Positions 18,009 to 25,620 of a stretch of 64,000 nt of DNA are shown piece after piece. Position 1 is the first letter of the stretch; each line of letters begins with the position of its first letter. The notes beneath the pieces are model-generated. The model was given only the letters and a program-made list of their open reading frames with translations, searched no databases and had not been told where the DNA came from. The DNA is from Propionivibrio soli (GTDB lineage: Bacteria; Pseudomonadota; Gammaproteobacteria; Burkholderiales; Rhodocyclaceae): positions 1 through 64,000 of the forward strand of contig NZ_JANZKY010000008.1 in assembly GCF_025770765.1 (NCBI RefSeq), written 5' to 3'. Both the position numbers and the translations under genes were made by a program.

Positions 18009-18317
18009 ATGACAAAAGAAAAAGGCCACCCGCAGGCAGCCTTAAACCAAACCAAAGCCTATTATGCCGACCTCTCCGCCGAGGGACAACGAAAGCGCTT
18101 GCTCGACGTGCTCCGCTGCGATGCCGTCTCGACGCTGGAGGCGCGGCAGGATCTCGACATTCTGCACCCGGCGATGCGCGTCCGCGAATTGCGACTGGAG
18201 GGGTACGACATTCGTACCGTGCGCGTGCCCGCCGATACAGGCTTCGGCGTCAAGCACAGCGTCGCGCGTTATGTCCTGATCGCTGAGCCGGAAAGGGGCG
18301 ACCATGGGACCGCATGA
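18009..18317 (+). CDS. Helix-turn-helix protein (HTH_39-like)
   Basis: A 102-residue protein with a winged helix near the middle: QRKRLLDVLRCDAVSTLEARQDLDILHPAMRVRELRLEGYDI (about 28-70), then a beta-wing region ending YVLIAEP. This pattern is common in small proteins of integrated elements and prophages and is likely to bind DNA. GGGGGA precedes the ATG. It begins 11 bp after the AlpA-like gene and overlaps the next small gene by 14 bp. Confidence 0.75.
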   Translation: MTKEKGHPQAALNQTKAYYADLSAEGQRKRLLDVLRCDAVSTLEARQDLDILHPAMRVRELRLEGYDIRTVRVPADTGFGVKHSVARYVLIAEPERGDHGTA

Positions 18318-18456
18318 AACATGGCTGGAACGCCTTGCGGCCCTCGCCATTCGTTTCGAGAGCTACGGCGTAACCGCTGATATGGCGGCGATGGATTTGA
18401 CGGCGCTATGGGGCTTGTATTGCTTCCTGCGGCGATTGGCGGATAACCAAGGATGA
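18304..18456 (+). CDS. Small hypothetical protein (50 aa), translationally coupled
   Basis: The reading frame MGPHETWLERLAALA...LYCFLRRLADNQG is short but well placed. AAAGGGG lies before the ATG, it overlaps the upstream gene's end by 14 bp, and its TGA overlaps the next gene's ATG (ATGA). It is predicted to be helical and amphipathic, without a clear membrane helix. Such overlap on both sides argues it is translated. Family not recognised. Confidence 0.55.
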   Translation: MGPHETWLERLAALAIRFESYGVTADMAAMDLTALWGLYCFLRRLADNQG

Positions 18457-18923
18457 GCAAGCGCAAATCCTTCCGCGACGGGAAGGAGAAGCGCGACGGC
18501 GGCGCGTTCATCACCGTGCCGCTGTCCGTCCTGACCTCCCGCGCTTATATCGGCCTGTCGCCACGTGCCCGGATGCTGCTGTTCGATTTGTTCATCCAGT
18601 ACCGGGGCGACAACAACGGGGATTTGTGCGCCGCGTGGAAGTTCATGCAGCCGCGCGGCTGGCGATCCGAGGAAACCTTGCAGAAGGCGAAGCGAGAATT
18701 GCTCGACGCGGGCCTGATCGTGGAAACGCGAAAAGGCGCCCGCCCGAACAAGGCGAGCTTATACGCCGTGACGTGGTGCGCCTTGGATCACTGCGGGGGC
18801 AAGCTCGACATATCGCCCGCCGCCTTCCACCGTGGCGCGTATCGCCTGCTCGATCCCCTGCCGAGAATCCCGGCCAGAATTGACGCCCTTACTACGCCTG
18901 CCGTAGCAGCGCCGTCAGGATAG
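18453..18923 (+). CDS. Winged-helix, replication-initiator-like protein of the island
   Basis: A 156-residue protein. An N-terminal basic stretch MSKRKSFRDGKEKRDGG is followed by GAFITVPLSVLTSRAYIGLSPRARMLLFDLFIQYRGDNNGDL and SEETLQKAKRELLDAGLIVETRKGARPNKASLYAVTW, the layout of a winged helix seen in plasmid and island replication or DnaT-like proteins. I do not claim a named family. The gene starts at an ATGA overlap. The first of four CTACG-N5-CGTAG palindromes lies inside its 3' end and the others directly after it, so this protein is the best candidate to bind them (inference). Confidence 0.6.
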   Translation: MSKRKSFRDGKEKRDGGAFITVPLSVLTSRAYIGLSPRARMLLFDLFIQYRGDNNGDLCAAWKFMQPRGWRSEETLQKAKRELLDAGLIVETRKGARPNKASLYAVTWCALDHCGGKLDISPAAFHRGAYRLLDPLPRIPARIDALTTPAVAAPSG

Positions 18924-19016
18924 CTACGCCCACCGTAGCAGAGAGAGCGCCGCCTACTACGCACCCCGTAGCTATGCGGCGTTTTTTTCGCCCTCCCCCT
19001 GCTACGCCTGCCGTAG
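18892..19016. repeat. Four CTACG-N5-CGTAG palindromes (iteron-like)
   Basis: The copies lie at 18892-18906, 18924-18938, 18957-18971 and 19002-19016. Starts are 32, 33 and 45 bp apart, near whole numbers of helical turns. Each has the same 5-bp inverted arms around CCTGC, CCCAC, CACCC and CCTGC. The first copy is inside the preceding coding sequence and the third lies within a terminator hairpin. Confidence 0.85.
18948..18988 (+). terminator. Rho-independent terminator of the island early operon
   Basis: CGCCGC (18948-18953) pairs with GCGGCG (18976-18981), followed by seven T. The third CTACG palindrome is nested inside the loop and lengthens the hairpin. Confidence 0.75.
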
Positions 19017-19033
19017 TGCTATCTAGAAATACC

Positions 19034-19043
19034 ATGTACCCCC
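19034..19043 (-). repeat. Internal GGGGGTACAT repeat
   Basis: One inverted copy of the island-end motif lies directly after the palindrome array. It is the only copy I found away from the two ends. Confidence 0.5.
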
Positions 19044-19106
19044 GGAGGATCTTCCGAGGGACGGTAGGCCGTTTAAAAAAGGCGGGAAAAGGGTGGGAGT
19101 GACGTG

Positions 19107-20060
19107 CTATCGGCTTTCGCGCTCACTTTGCACTGAATCACTTGGTTCAGCTTTTACGAATGAGAACACTTGCGTCACAACGAGTTGGTCAACCTCATTG
19201 AGTGATCCCGGGGGAAAAGGAGGAAAGGGCGCGGCGAGCTTAATTGCCTTGATGACGAAATCATCGAGCGCTTTATGGTCAGAACTTCTTTCTACTATCG
19301 CGTAATCGATCATTCCATTTCGAGCCAAGGCGAAGGTTGCGTGTACATGGCCGTAGAGCGTACCGCGAGCCTCGTCTGGGTAATTGGCCTCGGCAAAAAC
19401 CTTAATTTTCCTCAGGCATTCCGTTACGTACGGCTGGAATTCTCCTGCGCGTTGCCCTGCCACAAACCGTCTCTGAAAGTGTGCAGGAGAGCTTTTCTCC
19501 AACTCTCGAACATAATTAGCCGCCGGGCGTGAGCTATCAATCGCGCGCCTCACAAGCTGATCATTTGACGGGATGACTACTTCGATTTGTTCTTGAAAGA
19601 GCCGATTTGATCCGTACCATGCCTCAAATTCCCATGTTCCGGCTTTTAGTTCCCAAGGCTCACGAAAGAAGAAGCCAATTACACATTGCTTACCCACCAC
19701 ACAAGTCTGATCCCACTCCCGATGCTGAAGTGTTCGACCGTTGTCCGGATTCGTTAAACCACCGTTCGGATAGGTGACCGCCGCACGAAGTAGGATTTTT
19801 TCTCCAGGCGTACCTCCGACAAGCCGGTAGCCCACACCGATATGGTCGCCAAGTTTACCTTCAACTTGCCCCGAGTCTCGTACGGAGCGCGCGCCCTGTA
19901 TCTCGTTGCGCATACCGGTAAGGCTCTCAGCATCGGGTATACGCGTGATTGAAGTGACCGAATAGGTGCCAGCCCATTGAACCTTGGCTGATTGCTGCAG
20001 AGAAGCACATGCGGACAGAAGTCCGATAAAGAAAAGGACAAGTACCGTCGCGCGCCCCAT
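19107..20060 (-). CDS. Lipoprotein with DUF3859-like domain and TonB C-terminal domain
   Basis: A 317-residue protein on the minus strand of the island. The signal peptide ends in the lipobox LLSAC (Cys about 18), so it is lipid-anchored. Residues about 30-165 resemble DUF3859: GTYSV at the start, then CVVGKQCVIGFFF and PWELKAGTWEFEAWYGSNRLFQEQ at the end. Residues about 205-300 resemble the TonB C-terminal fold: YVTECLRKIKVFAEANYPDEARG, then VHATFALARNGMIDYAIVERSSDHKALDDFVIKAI and PFPPFPPG. It lacks the N-terminal membrane helix and Pro-rich span of true TonB, so energy transduction is unlikely. GC is below the chromosomal average. Role unknown. Confidence 0.75.
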   Translation of the reverse strand: MGRATVLVLFFIGLLSACASLQQSAKVQWAGTYSVTSITRIPDAESLTGMRNEIQGARSVRDSGQVEGKLGDHIGVGYRLVGGTPGEKILLRAAVTYPNGGLTNPDNGRTLQHREWDQTCVVGKQCVIGFFFREPWELKAGTWEFEAWYGSNRLFQEQIEVVIPSNDQLVRRAIDSSRPAANYVRELEKSSPAHFQRRFVAGQRAGEFQPYVTECLRKIKVFAEANYPDEARGTLYGHVHATFALARNGMIDYAIVERSSDHKALDDFVIKAIKLAAPFPPFPPGSLNEVDQLVVTQVFSFVKAEPSDSVQSERESR

Positions 20061-20443
20061 GATCTCCCCGTCACCCCACCAAAAAAAGATTTGTTTCTGA
20101 GGGCAGCTTTTCTGCCTCTATTTCAACAGAACGATTGCTGTTTGATTGCTCTTATCATACCCAATGCTCAAGGTTATATGACCCGATCCTCGCGATCGCC
20201 GCCGGTCGGTTGGATCTGAGCCTCGACAAAGTTTCCGCGAACATACCGAAGCGTTAAACTGCCTCGCGGCGCGCCTTCGCTCTGTTCCCATAATTGACGT
20301 CTCACGAGGGGTGCAGTTCGGTTTGCAATTTAAAGAAACAGGCGATCTATGCGCCATCATTCCATCGGACCTGCACCAAAAGCCGGCCGGAGATACTAAA
20401 CATTAGCCGTCCATACAATCACTACATAGGGAGCATTTCGTCA
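20061..20443. other. Intergenic region between divergent cargo genes
   Basis: About 380 bp of lower-GC sequence between the minus-strand lipoprotein gene and the plus-strand secreted-protein gene. It must hold both promoters. I saw no convincing gene or strong repeat. Confidence 0.4.
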
Positions 20444-20995
20444 ATGAAGCATCTTTTGTTTGCGTTCTCACTGGTTGTACTCGTTATACCGCGAGCGTCA
20501 GCCGATGAGCGCCTCTTCGTTCAGGTTCCCGCACTGGTCGACCCTTCGGCGCCCATACCAACCGCAGTACGAAACGAGTGTTCACTTGAGATGCTTCTTG
20601 GAAACTATGCGTTGTCAGCAATAGGTCGACGAGTCGGCTCTGTTCAATCGATAACGGCCCCAGATCAAGCTGGCATGGACAAGGTTATTCAACTAACCAT
20701 TATCTCAGTCCATGGCTTTGGAGGAGGGGCGTGGAGTGGTTCGAAGTCGATGAGTGTCCGCGCTGACATCATGAAGGGAGGAGCCTCCGTCGGCTCGACC
20801 GTACTTACCCGTTCGTCCCGGGGTGGTGTGCTCGGTGGATTTTCCGGTACCTGTGCAATTCTTGATCGTGTAGCTGGCGCGTTAGGTAAAGACGTTGCGG
20901 CTTGGTTGTCGCGTGGATCAGCAACTCGGTCTGCTGAGCAAGAATTAAGCATCGCCGAGCGGCCAGGCGAGCCCGAGTCTCCAGAGGGTAAATAA
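20444..20995 (+). CDS. Secreted protein of unknown function (183 aa)
   Basis: A Sec signal peptide, MKHLLFAFSLVVLVIPRASA, with likely cleavage before DE, sends this to the periplasm or beyond. The mature part has one Cys near the start (NECSLEMLLGNY) and a second in SGTCAILDR, which could form a disulfide. A central Gly-rich block, IQLTIISVHGFGGGAWSGSKSMSVRADI, predicts beta strands, and the C-terminus is polar. GGAG lies about 10 bp before the ATG. I do not recognise the family. It is in the island cargo next to the TonB-domain lipoprotein, so the two may act together in the envelope (inference). Confidence 0.65.
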   Translation: MKHLLFAFSLVVLVIPRASADERLFVQVPALVDPSAPIPTAVRNECSLEMLLGNYALSAIGRRVGSVQSITAPDQAGMDKVIQLTIISVHGFGGGAWSGSKSMSVRADIMKGGASVGSTVLTRSSRGGVLGGFSGTCAILDRVAGALGKDVAAWLSRGSATRSAEQELSIAERPGEPESPEGK

Positions 20996-21366
20996 AAACA
21001 AACCTGACGTTCCTCTGCTGGTCGCTTCTTTCTGAAAACAGGCAATAGGGGCGGTGAGTGCCGATTAGCGCCGCATTGCAGGCTACCTTTTTTGAGCGAT
21101 CATCGTCGCTTGTAAGGTCCGAACGACAAAACAAGGCACTCTGTCATGCTCCTAAAACGGCAGGGGGTCGCGAAAGTCCGGCGCGCCTTACCATAAACCG
21201 ACCGCCCCCCTTTGCTCGCATAAACGTACGTTTCTTTCAATCAACTCCGCCTGCCGAGCCCAGCGGTTATGCGCGGCGTCTTTTTGCCAGAGCGTCGCCG
21301 CACACGCCGCCAACTGATTATGATGTCTGCGTTTCCCCAACGCGTCCGAGTCTGCCAGGAGTAGGC
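20996..21366. other. Intergenic region upstream of the Nudix gene
   Basis: About 370 bp without a supported gene. It contains a perfect 12-bp palindrome, AAACGTACGTTT, at 21222-21233 that could be an operator. An AGGAG for the Nudix gene lies at its end. Confidence 0.4.
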
Positions 21367-21915
21367 ATGAAAGAAATCTTCAAGTGGCAATTACTTGAGT
21401 CAGAAGATATTTCGCCCAGCAAGTGGTTCCCCTTGTTTAGACACAAAGTAGTCATTGGCAGCGGCGAAACCATTGATGATTTTTTTGTGTCCCGGCTAGG
21501 AAACGTTGCGATGGTCATCCCGGTCCTGCCAACAGGAGAGATTGTCTTGGTAAGGCAATACAAACACGGAATCGGTGAGATAACCATTGAATTCCCTGCT
21601 GGACGCATCGAGAGCGATCAAACCCCTGAGATGGCTGCTCACGCGGAATTAAGACAGGAGACCGGACTCAAAGCAGGTTCTCTCGAACCCATCGGAGAAT
21701 TCTTCCCTGCGCCGACGAAGGATTCGACGCGGGTCTTTGGATTTGTTGCAACGGAATGTGTTTTTTCCGAGAAGCAGGACTTTGACCAGACCGAAGATAT
21801 CGACGTAATCCGGGCAGATTCCAGACAGCTCGATCAATGGATCAGGGAGGGCAAAGTGGCAAGTTCAGATACGATCGCCCTTTGGTCAAAGTACAAGATG
21901 ACGAGAAAGCCCTAG
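21367..21915 (+). CDS. Nudix hydrolase-like protein with altered Nudix box
   Basis: A 182-residue protein of the ADP-ribose pyrophosphatase-like Nudix branch. VRQYKHGIGEITIEFPAGRIESD leads into the Nudix box. Counting the 23-residue box from G to L (G-x5-Q-x7-A-E-L-x-Q-E-x-G-L), three conserved positions differ from the canonical form: Glu7 is Gln, Arg15 is Ala and Glu19 is Gln. Glu16 and Glu20 remain. Activity may be reduced, changed or lost. AGGAG lies 7 bp before the chosen ATG; a longer in-frame reading upstream looks non-coding. Last gene of the island cargo, before the right attachment site. Confidence 0.8.
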   Translation: MKEIFKWQLLESEDISPSKWFPLFRHKVVIGSGETIDDFFVSRLGNVAMVIPVLPTGEIVLVRQYKHGIGEITIEFPAGRIESDQTPEMAAHAELRQETGLKAGSLEPIGEFFPAPTKDSTRVFGFVATECVFSEKQDFDQTEDIDVIRADSRQLDQWIREGKVASSDTIALWSKYKMTRKP

Positions 21916-22269
21916 CAGAGACGAAGGACTAAAAACACCTTTGCGAGTGTCCGACCTTGGGCAATGCGAGAAAAAAAGCGAAGGCGATGGTAGGGCCGTC
22001 GCAAAGCAGGCTTTGAAAAGCGGGAAACCGCCCGTTCTCTCACCCGGAGAATTTTTCCTCCGCAAAGCGTTTTTTCAAACGCACCGTCTGACACAACCCC
22101 GTAACCGCCCGTTTTTTTGCGGAGTTTTCGGGGCTAACTCCCCACCAATCGCCATTTCGACAATTAGGGCCAACGTACTCCGATTGGGGGTATATCTGGG
22201 GGTACATTTTGTTTTGCCATACCCTAAAGGCTAGCAATTGCAAGGCTTACCGGCGACTATTCGATAGTG
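21916..22269. other. Right end of the island, no gene seen
   Basis: About 350 bp between the Nudix gene and the right attachment repeat. It carries two GGGGGTAYAT motifs at 22186-22207. Near the end is GGCG...TTCGAT...GCCCGTC, which resembles a decayed tRNA T arm. No open reading frame was convincing. Confidence 0.5.
22186..22207 (+). repeat. GGGGGTA(C/T)AT repeats at the right island end
   Basis: GGGGGTATAT (22186-22195) and GGGGGTACAT (22198-22207) are tandem, about 70 bp inside the right attachment repeat. They mirror the cluster at 15531-15590 inside the left one. Confidence 0.6.
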
Positions 22270-22274
22270 CCCGT

Positions 22275-22302
22275 CACCAGAACACTGTCCAGCAATGGAC
22301 AA
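22275..22302 (+). repeat. attR: 28-bp direct repeat, distal copy
   Basis: Matches attL at 25 of 28 positions, beginning CACCAGAACAC. Its hairpin GTCCA-GCAA-TGGAC (22287-22300) keeps the stem of the attL hairpin by a paired G-C to A-T change. Confidence 0.7.
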
Positions 22303-22343
22303 AAAAAGCCGGACGTTCGTTAATTGAATTTCCGGCTTTTTTT
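22301..22343. terminator. Bidirectional terminator next to attR
   Basis: AAAAAAAGCCGGA (22301-22313) pairs perfectly with TCCGGCTTTTTTT (22331-22343). On the minus strand it ends the membrane-protein gene next to it; on the plus strand it echoes the tRNA-Ala terminator after attL. Confidence 0.85.
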
Positions 22344-22366
22344 CACCCTGAGCTTCTGACCGTCGC

Positions 22367-22741
22367 CTAGTCCGCCCTCTGGTGGTTGGTGTTCCGCTCG
22401 CCGGGAATAACGGCCCGCCCGTTGTTGTGCTCAACGAGATAACAGCGCTGACAGACCGTGTAGCCAACTCCTTCAGCATTCTTCACGGATTTGAAGAGGT
22501 GACCTTCTTTTGCGCATTGACGCCGCCTCATCTCCCACGTGATACGCCTTTTGACGGGAACGGCAATGACGATTGCGCAGAAGGCGAAGACAGTGAGCAG
22601 GACTTCCGCCCAGTCGAAGCCGGCGCGTCGATCGATGACTGGGAACAGTAAGTAAAGACCGCCGCAGATAGCGAGATAGAAAACGACACCGGCAAGGTAA
22701 CGCCGATAGTTGGGCTTTTCGTCTCGGTCCAGCGAAGCCAA
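22367..22741 (-). CDS. Small membrane protein with C-terminal Cys/His zinc-binding-like motif
   Basis: A 124-residue protein with two hydrophobic segments: YLAGVVFYLAICGGLYLLFPVI and AEVLLTVFAFCAIVIAVPV. A cytosolic tail follows with CAKEGH...CQRC, which resembles a small zinc ribbon. The start is a TTG preceded by AAGGAGG at short spacing. It ends against the terminator beside attR, just outside the recognised island, and may belong to an older inserted segment. Family not recognised. Confidence 0.6.
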   Translation of the reverse strand: MASLDRDEKPNYRRYLAGVVFYLAICGGLYLLFPVIDRRAGFDWAEVLLTVFAFCAIVIAVPVKRRITWEMRRRQCAKEGHLFKSVKNAEGVGYTVCQRCYLVEHNNGRAVIPGERNTNHQRAD

Positions 22742-22964
22742 AACGCCTCCTTGATCGAAGGATGGGGTTGAGCCGCGACCGGGCCGGCATCCCCAGGCCC
22801 ACGTAGGGGCATTTCAGAGGCCCACCAAGCAGGAGGGATGGAGTGACCTACTGAACCGGCTCGCGAAAGAGCTACATTACCACCACAAAGCCCGCTTCCG
22901 GGAGCCCCTTGTTCTGCGTACCATCAAATGCGCGGTATTTGCCGTTCGCCCCTGGAGTTCGGAC

Positions 22965-23225
22965 ATGGAAACCACAACAATCAACTACGGGCTTTATTCC
23001 TACCGCGTGTACGCCAAGAAAAGGGATCCGCACGGCGTGATTTGGGATGGGTATTACGACATTCTCGACAAGGAGGGTGACCACATTCTGCGCGGCGGCA
23101 ATATGGTTACCACTCTCGACGTGCTTACTAGTGCGGAAGCCGCGTGCCGATTGGCGGAGGTGGTCGTGCGCGCCAAAATAGACAACGCCATCGGTGGTCA
23201 GGACGGCCTACTCGGCCGAATCTGA
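22965..23225 (+). CDS. Hypothetical protein (86 aa)
   Basis: A small soluble protein: METTTINYGLYSYRVYAKKRDPHGVIWDGYYDILD suggests a beta-rich start, followed by a helical end, SAEAACRLAEVVVRAKIDNAIGG. GGAG precedes the ATG by 9 bp. No family recognised. It stands alone between the attR-side membrane protein and parE, in sequence that seems acquired. Confidence 0.5.
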   Translation: METTTINYGLYSYRVYAKKRDPHGVIWDGYYDILDKEGDHILRGGNMVTTLDVLTSAEAACRLAEVVVRAKIDNAIGGQDGLLGRI

Positions 23226-23669
23226 AACATCCAAGAACCGCTTGACGACTTGCGCTTCCCGGCTCCCCGGGGCGAGGATGCCCTGCCCGCCAACTCCGGA
23301 AACAAGTCGAATTGCAGAAACGGCGCAAACGCCCGTTCCGATGCCTTGCTCATCGTTTTCTGAAGGTCGCAGTGATTATTGAAGGTCGTCCGCGGCCTCT
23401 ATGGAGTTTTGCTGAGATTGGAAGCGAACTCCGAGGCGAAGCCCATTGGCTTACGCCCCCCTGGGAAGGCGGGTACAATGGGTGCGCTATCGGCGCTTCC
23501 AAGGTGCCAATAGCTGATCGCCAGGAGCATCCGCATCGGGAAGAACGGCCCGGGCATCACGCAACAACTTTCCGGTGGTCAAGCGAACACATTCTCAAGG
23601 CCAGACGCGTTCTGGCCTTTGTCTTTCCGGCGCTGGCCGGCGAGGCGCCTGTTGGAGTATTTCCGTGCT
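23226..23669. other. Region upstream of parE
   Basis: About 440 bp without a supported gene. It holds a possible -10 box TACAAT (23474-23479) with a weak TTACGC 17 bp upstream, and a hairpin terminator at 23597-23620. It probably carries the parE promoter and the end of the accessory segment. Confidence 0.4.
23597..23620 (+). terminator. Terminator-like hairpin upstream of parE
   Basis: AAGGCCAGA (23597-23605) pairs with TCTGGCCTT (23611-23619), then TTGTCTTT. The stem matches the core of the tRNA-Ala terminator at 15452-15490, so it may be the original or a duplicated chromosomal terminator. Confidence 0.6.
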
Positions 23670-25619
23670 ATGAGCTACACCGCTGAATCGATATCCGTCC
23701 TCAAAGGGCTTGAGCCCGTCCGCCACCGCCCTGGCATGTACACGCGGACAGACCATCCGCTGCATATCATCCAGGAAGTGATCGACAACGCGGCAGACGA
23801 GGCCTTGGGCGGCTTCTGTACGCGCATCGGTGTCATTCTGCATCGCGATGGTTCGGCCACGGTCCAGGACGACGGGCGGGGCATCCCGGTCGAAATTCAC
23901 CCGGTGGAGGGCGTACCCACGGTCGAGGTCGTCTACACGCAACTTCATGCCGGCGGCAAGTTCAACAAGAACGACGGAACCTCTGCGTACCGATTCTCCG
24001 GAGGGTTGCACGGCGTTGGCGTTTCGGTGACCAATGCGCTGTCGACGCGGCTGGAAGTCGAGGTCGTGCGTAACGGCGGCCGTTTTCAAGTGGCTTTCGC
24101 GGGTGGCAATGTGATCGAGCCGCTCGCGCGCGTCGGGGACGCCCCCAAGCGCGCCAGCGGAACGCGCGTTCGCGCGTGGCCCGATCCCCAGTTCTTCGAT
24201 TCGCCGAACATTCCGCAAGCCGAACTCGAACGCCTGTTACGCAGCAAAGCGGTTCTGCTGCCTGGTCTGGAAATTTCGCTCGCCACAGAAGCCGGCGAGA
24301 CGAAAACATGGCGTTTCGAAAACGGGATGCAACAGTATCTGGCGGAACAGGTCGACGGCGAGCTAGCCGGGCCGATCTTCACTGGCGAGAAATACGCCGC
24401 CGCGGGCGACGAGAATTTTCCGACGGGTTCCGGTGCTGCGTGGGCACTCTGTTGGAGCACCGATGGTAACCTGGCGCGCGAATCGTACGTCAACCTGATC
24501 CCAACGCCCGCTGGCGGTACGCATGAAACCGGGCTGCGCCAAGCTACTTTCGATGCCGTCAAAAGCTTTGCCGAACACCATGCCCTGCTCCCCAAAGGCA
24601 TCAAGCTCGCGGCCGAAGACGTGTTCTCGCGCGTCAGCTTCGTGCTCGCGGCACGTGTGCTCGACCCCTCGTTCCAAGGGCAAACGAAAGAACGGCTGAA
24701 TTCGCGGGATGCGGTCGCGCTCGTTTCGCGCATGCTCCGCGACCCGCTCGAACTTTGGCTCAACGAACACCCGGACGAAGCGAAAAAGATCACCGAATTG
24801 GCGATCAAAGCCGCACAGGCCCGCTCGCGCGCCGGCCAGAAGGTCGAGAAACGCAAGCAATCGGGCGTCGCCATCCTGCCGGGCAAGCTGTCGGACTGCC
24901 AGAGCGAGGACATCAACCGCAACGAACTGTTTCTCGTCGAAGGCGACTCCGCCGGCGGCTCAGCCAAATCGGGCCGCGATAAGGAGGTGCAGGCGATTCT
25001 TCCCTTGCGTGGCAAGGTCCTCAATACTTGGGAGGTTGAACCCGGCAGCCTGTTCGCCAACCGCGAAGTACACGACATCGCCGTCGCCCTCGGTATCGAC
25101 CCGCACCTGCCCGACGCTTCCGATTCGGTGCTCGAGAACCTGCGTTACGGCAAAGTGGTGATCATGACCGATGCCGACGTTGACGGCAGCCACATCCGCG
25201 TCCTGTTGTGCACGTTGTTCTATCGCCACTTCCCGAAACTGATCGAACACGGCCACCTCTACTTCGCGCAACCACCGCTCTACCGCCTCGACGTCCCGGC
25301 GCAGGGCAAGAAGCGCCCGCCGCGCAAGCTCTACGCGCTGGATGATGTCGAGCGTACCGCCCTGCTCGACCGCTTGCAGATCGAAGGCATCAAACCCGAA
25401 TCCGTCGCCATCTCGCGTTTCAAAGGGCTGGGAGAGATGAACCCGGAGCAGCTTTGGGAAACGACGATGTCGCCCGACACACGCCGTTTGATGCGGGTGC
25501 GTCTGCCGCAGGAAAGCGAGGCCAAGCCGGTAATGAACATGCTGATGGCCAAGAACGAATCTGCCGGGCGCCGGGCATGGATGGAGACTAACGGCGCGCT
25601 GATCGGCGCGGAGATTTGA
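23670..25619 (+). CDS. parE: DNA topoisomerase IV subunit B
   Basis: ParE is the ATPase subunit of topoisomerase IV, which decatenates daughter chromosomes. The 649-residue protein has the GHKL ATP site ([38 protein letters not shown]), the transducer Lys (QTKERLNS), and the TOPRIM domain with [14 protein letters not shown] and DADVDGSHI. The ATG giving [24 protein letters not shown] is the family start; 17 more in-frame residues upstream are not conserved. It is followed after one base by parC, so both are co-translated. Confidence 0.97.
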   Translation: MSYTAESISVLKGLEPVRHRPGMYTRTDHPLHIIQEVIDNAADEALGGFCTRIGVILHRDGSATVQDDGRGIPVEIHPVEGVPTVEVVYTQLHAGGKFNKNDGTSAYRFSGGLHGVGVSVTNALSTRLEVEVVRNGGRFQVAFAGGNVIEPLARVGDAPKRASGTRVRAWPDPQFFDSPNIPQAELERLLRSKAVLLPGLEISLATEAGETKTWRFENGMQQYLAEQVDGELAGPIFTGEKYAAAGDENFPTGSGAAWALCWSTDGNLARESYVNLIPTPAGGTHETGLRQATFDAVKSFAEHHALLPKGIKLAAEDVFSRVSFVLAARVLDPSFQGQTKERLNSRDAVALVSRMLRDPLELWLNEHPDEAKKITELAIKAAQARSRAGQKVEKRKQSGVAILPGKLSDCQSEDINRNELFLVEGDSAGGSAKSGRDKEVQAILPLRGKVLNTWEVEPGSLFANREVHDIAVALGIDPHLPDASDSVLENLRYGKVVIMTDADVDGSHIRVLLCTLFYRHFPKLIEHGHLYFAQPPLYRLDVPAQGKKRPPRKLYALDDVERTALLDRLQIEGIKPESVAISRFKGLGEMNPEQLWETTMSPDTRRLMRVRLPQESEAKPVMNMLMAKNESAGRRAWMETNGALIGAEI

Positions 25620-25620
25620 G

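Larger units (their letters stand above)
15422..22302. mobile_element. Genomic island integrated at the tRNA-Ala 3' end
   Basis: About 6.9 kb bounded by imperfect 28-bp direct repeats that begin at the tRNA CACCA end. It holds a P4-type tyrosine integrase adjacent to the tRNA, AlpA-like and HTH genes, a replication-like gene with a palindrome array, and a lower-GC cargo part. No relaxase, conjugation, capsid or terminase genes are seen. It therefore looks like an integrative element that depends on a helper, or a decaying one. Confidence 0.75.

Noticed and set aside
18892-19016. CTACG palindromes considered as a CRISPR array
   Set aside because: Repeats are 15 bp with irregular spacing, spacers overlap a gene and a terminator, and no cas genes are present.
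23312-23686. 124-codon plus-strand frame before parE
   Set aside because: It runs through a terminator hairpin and into parE in another frame; no motif.
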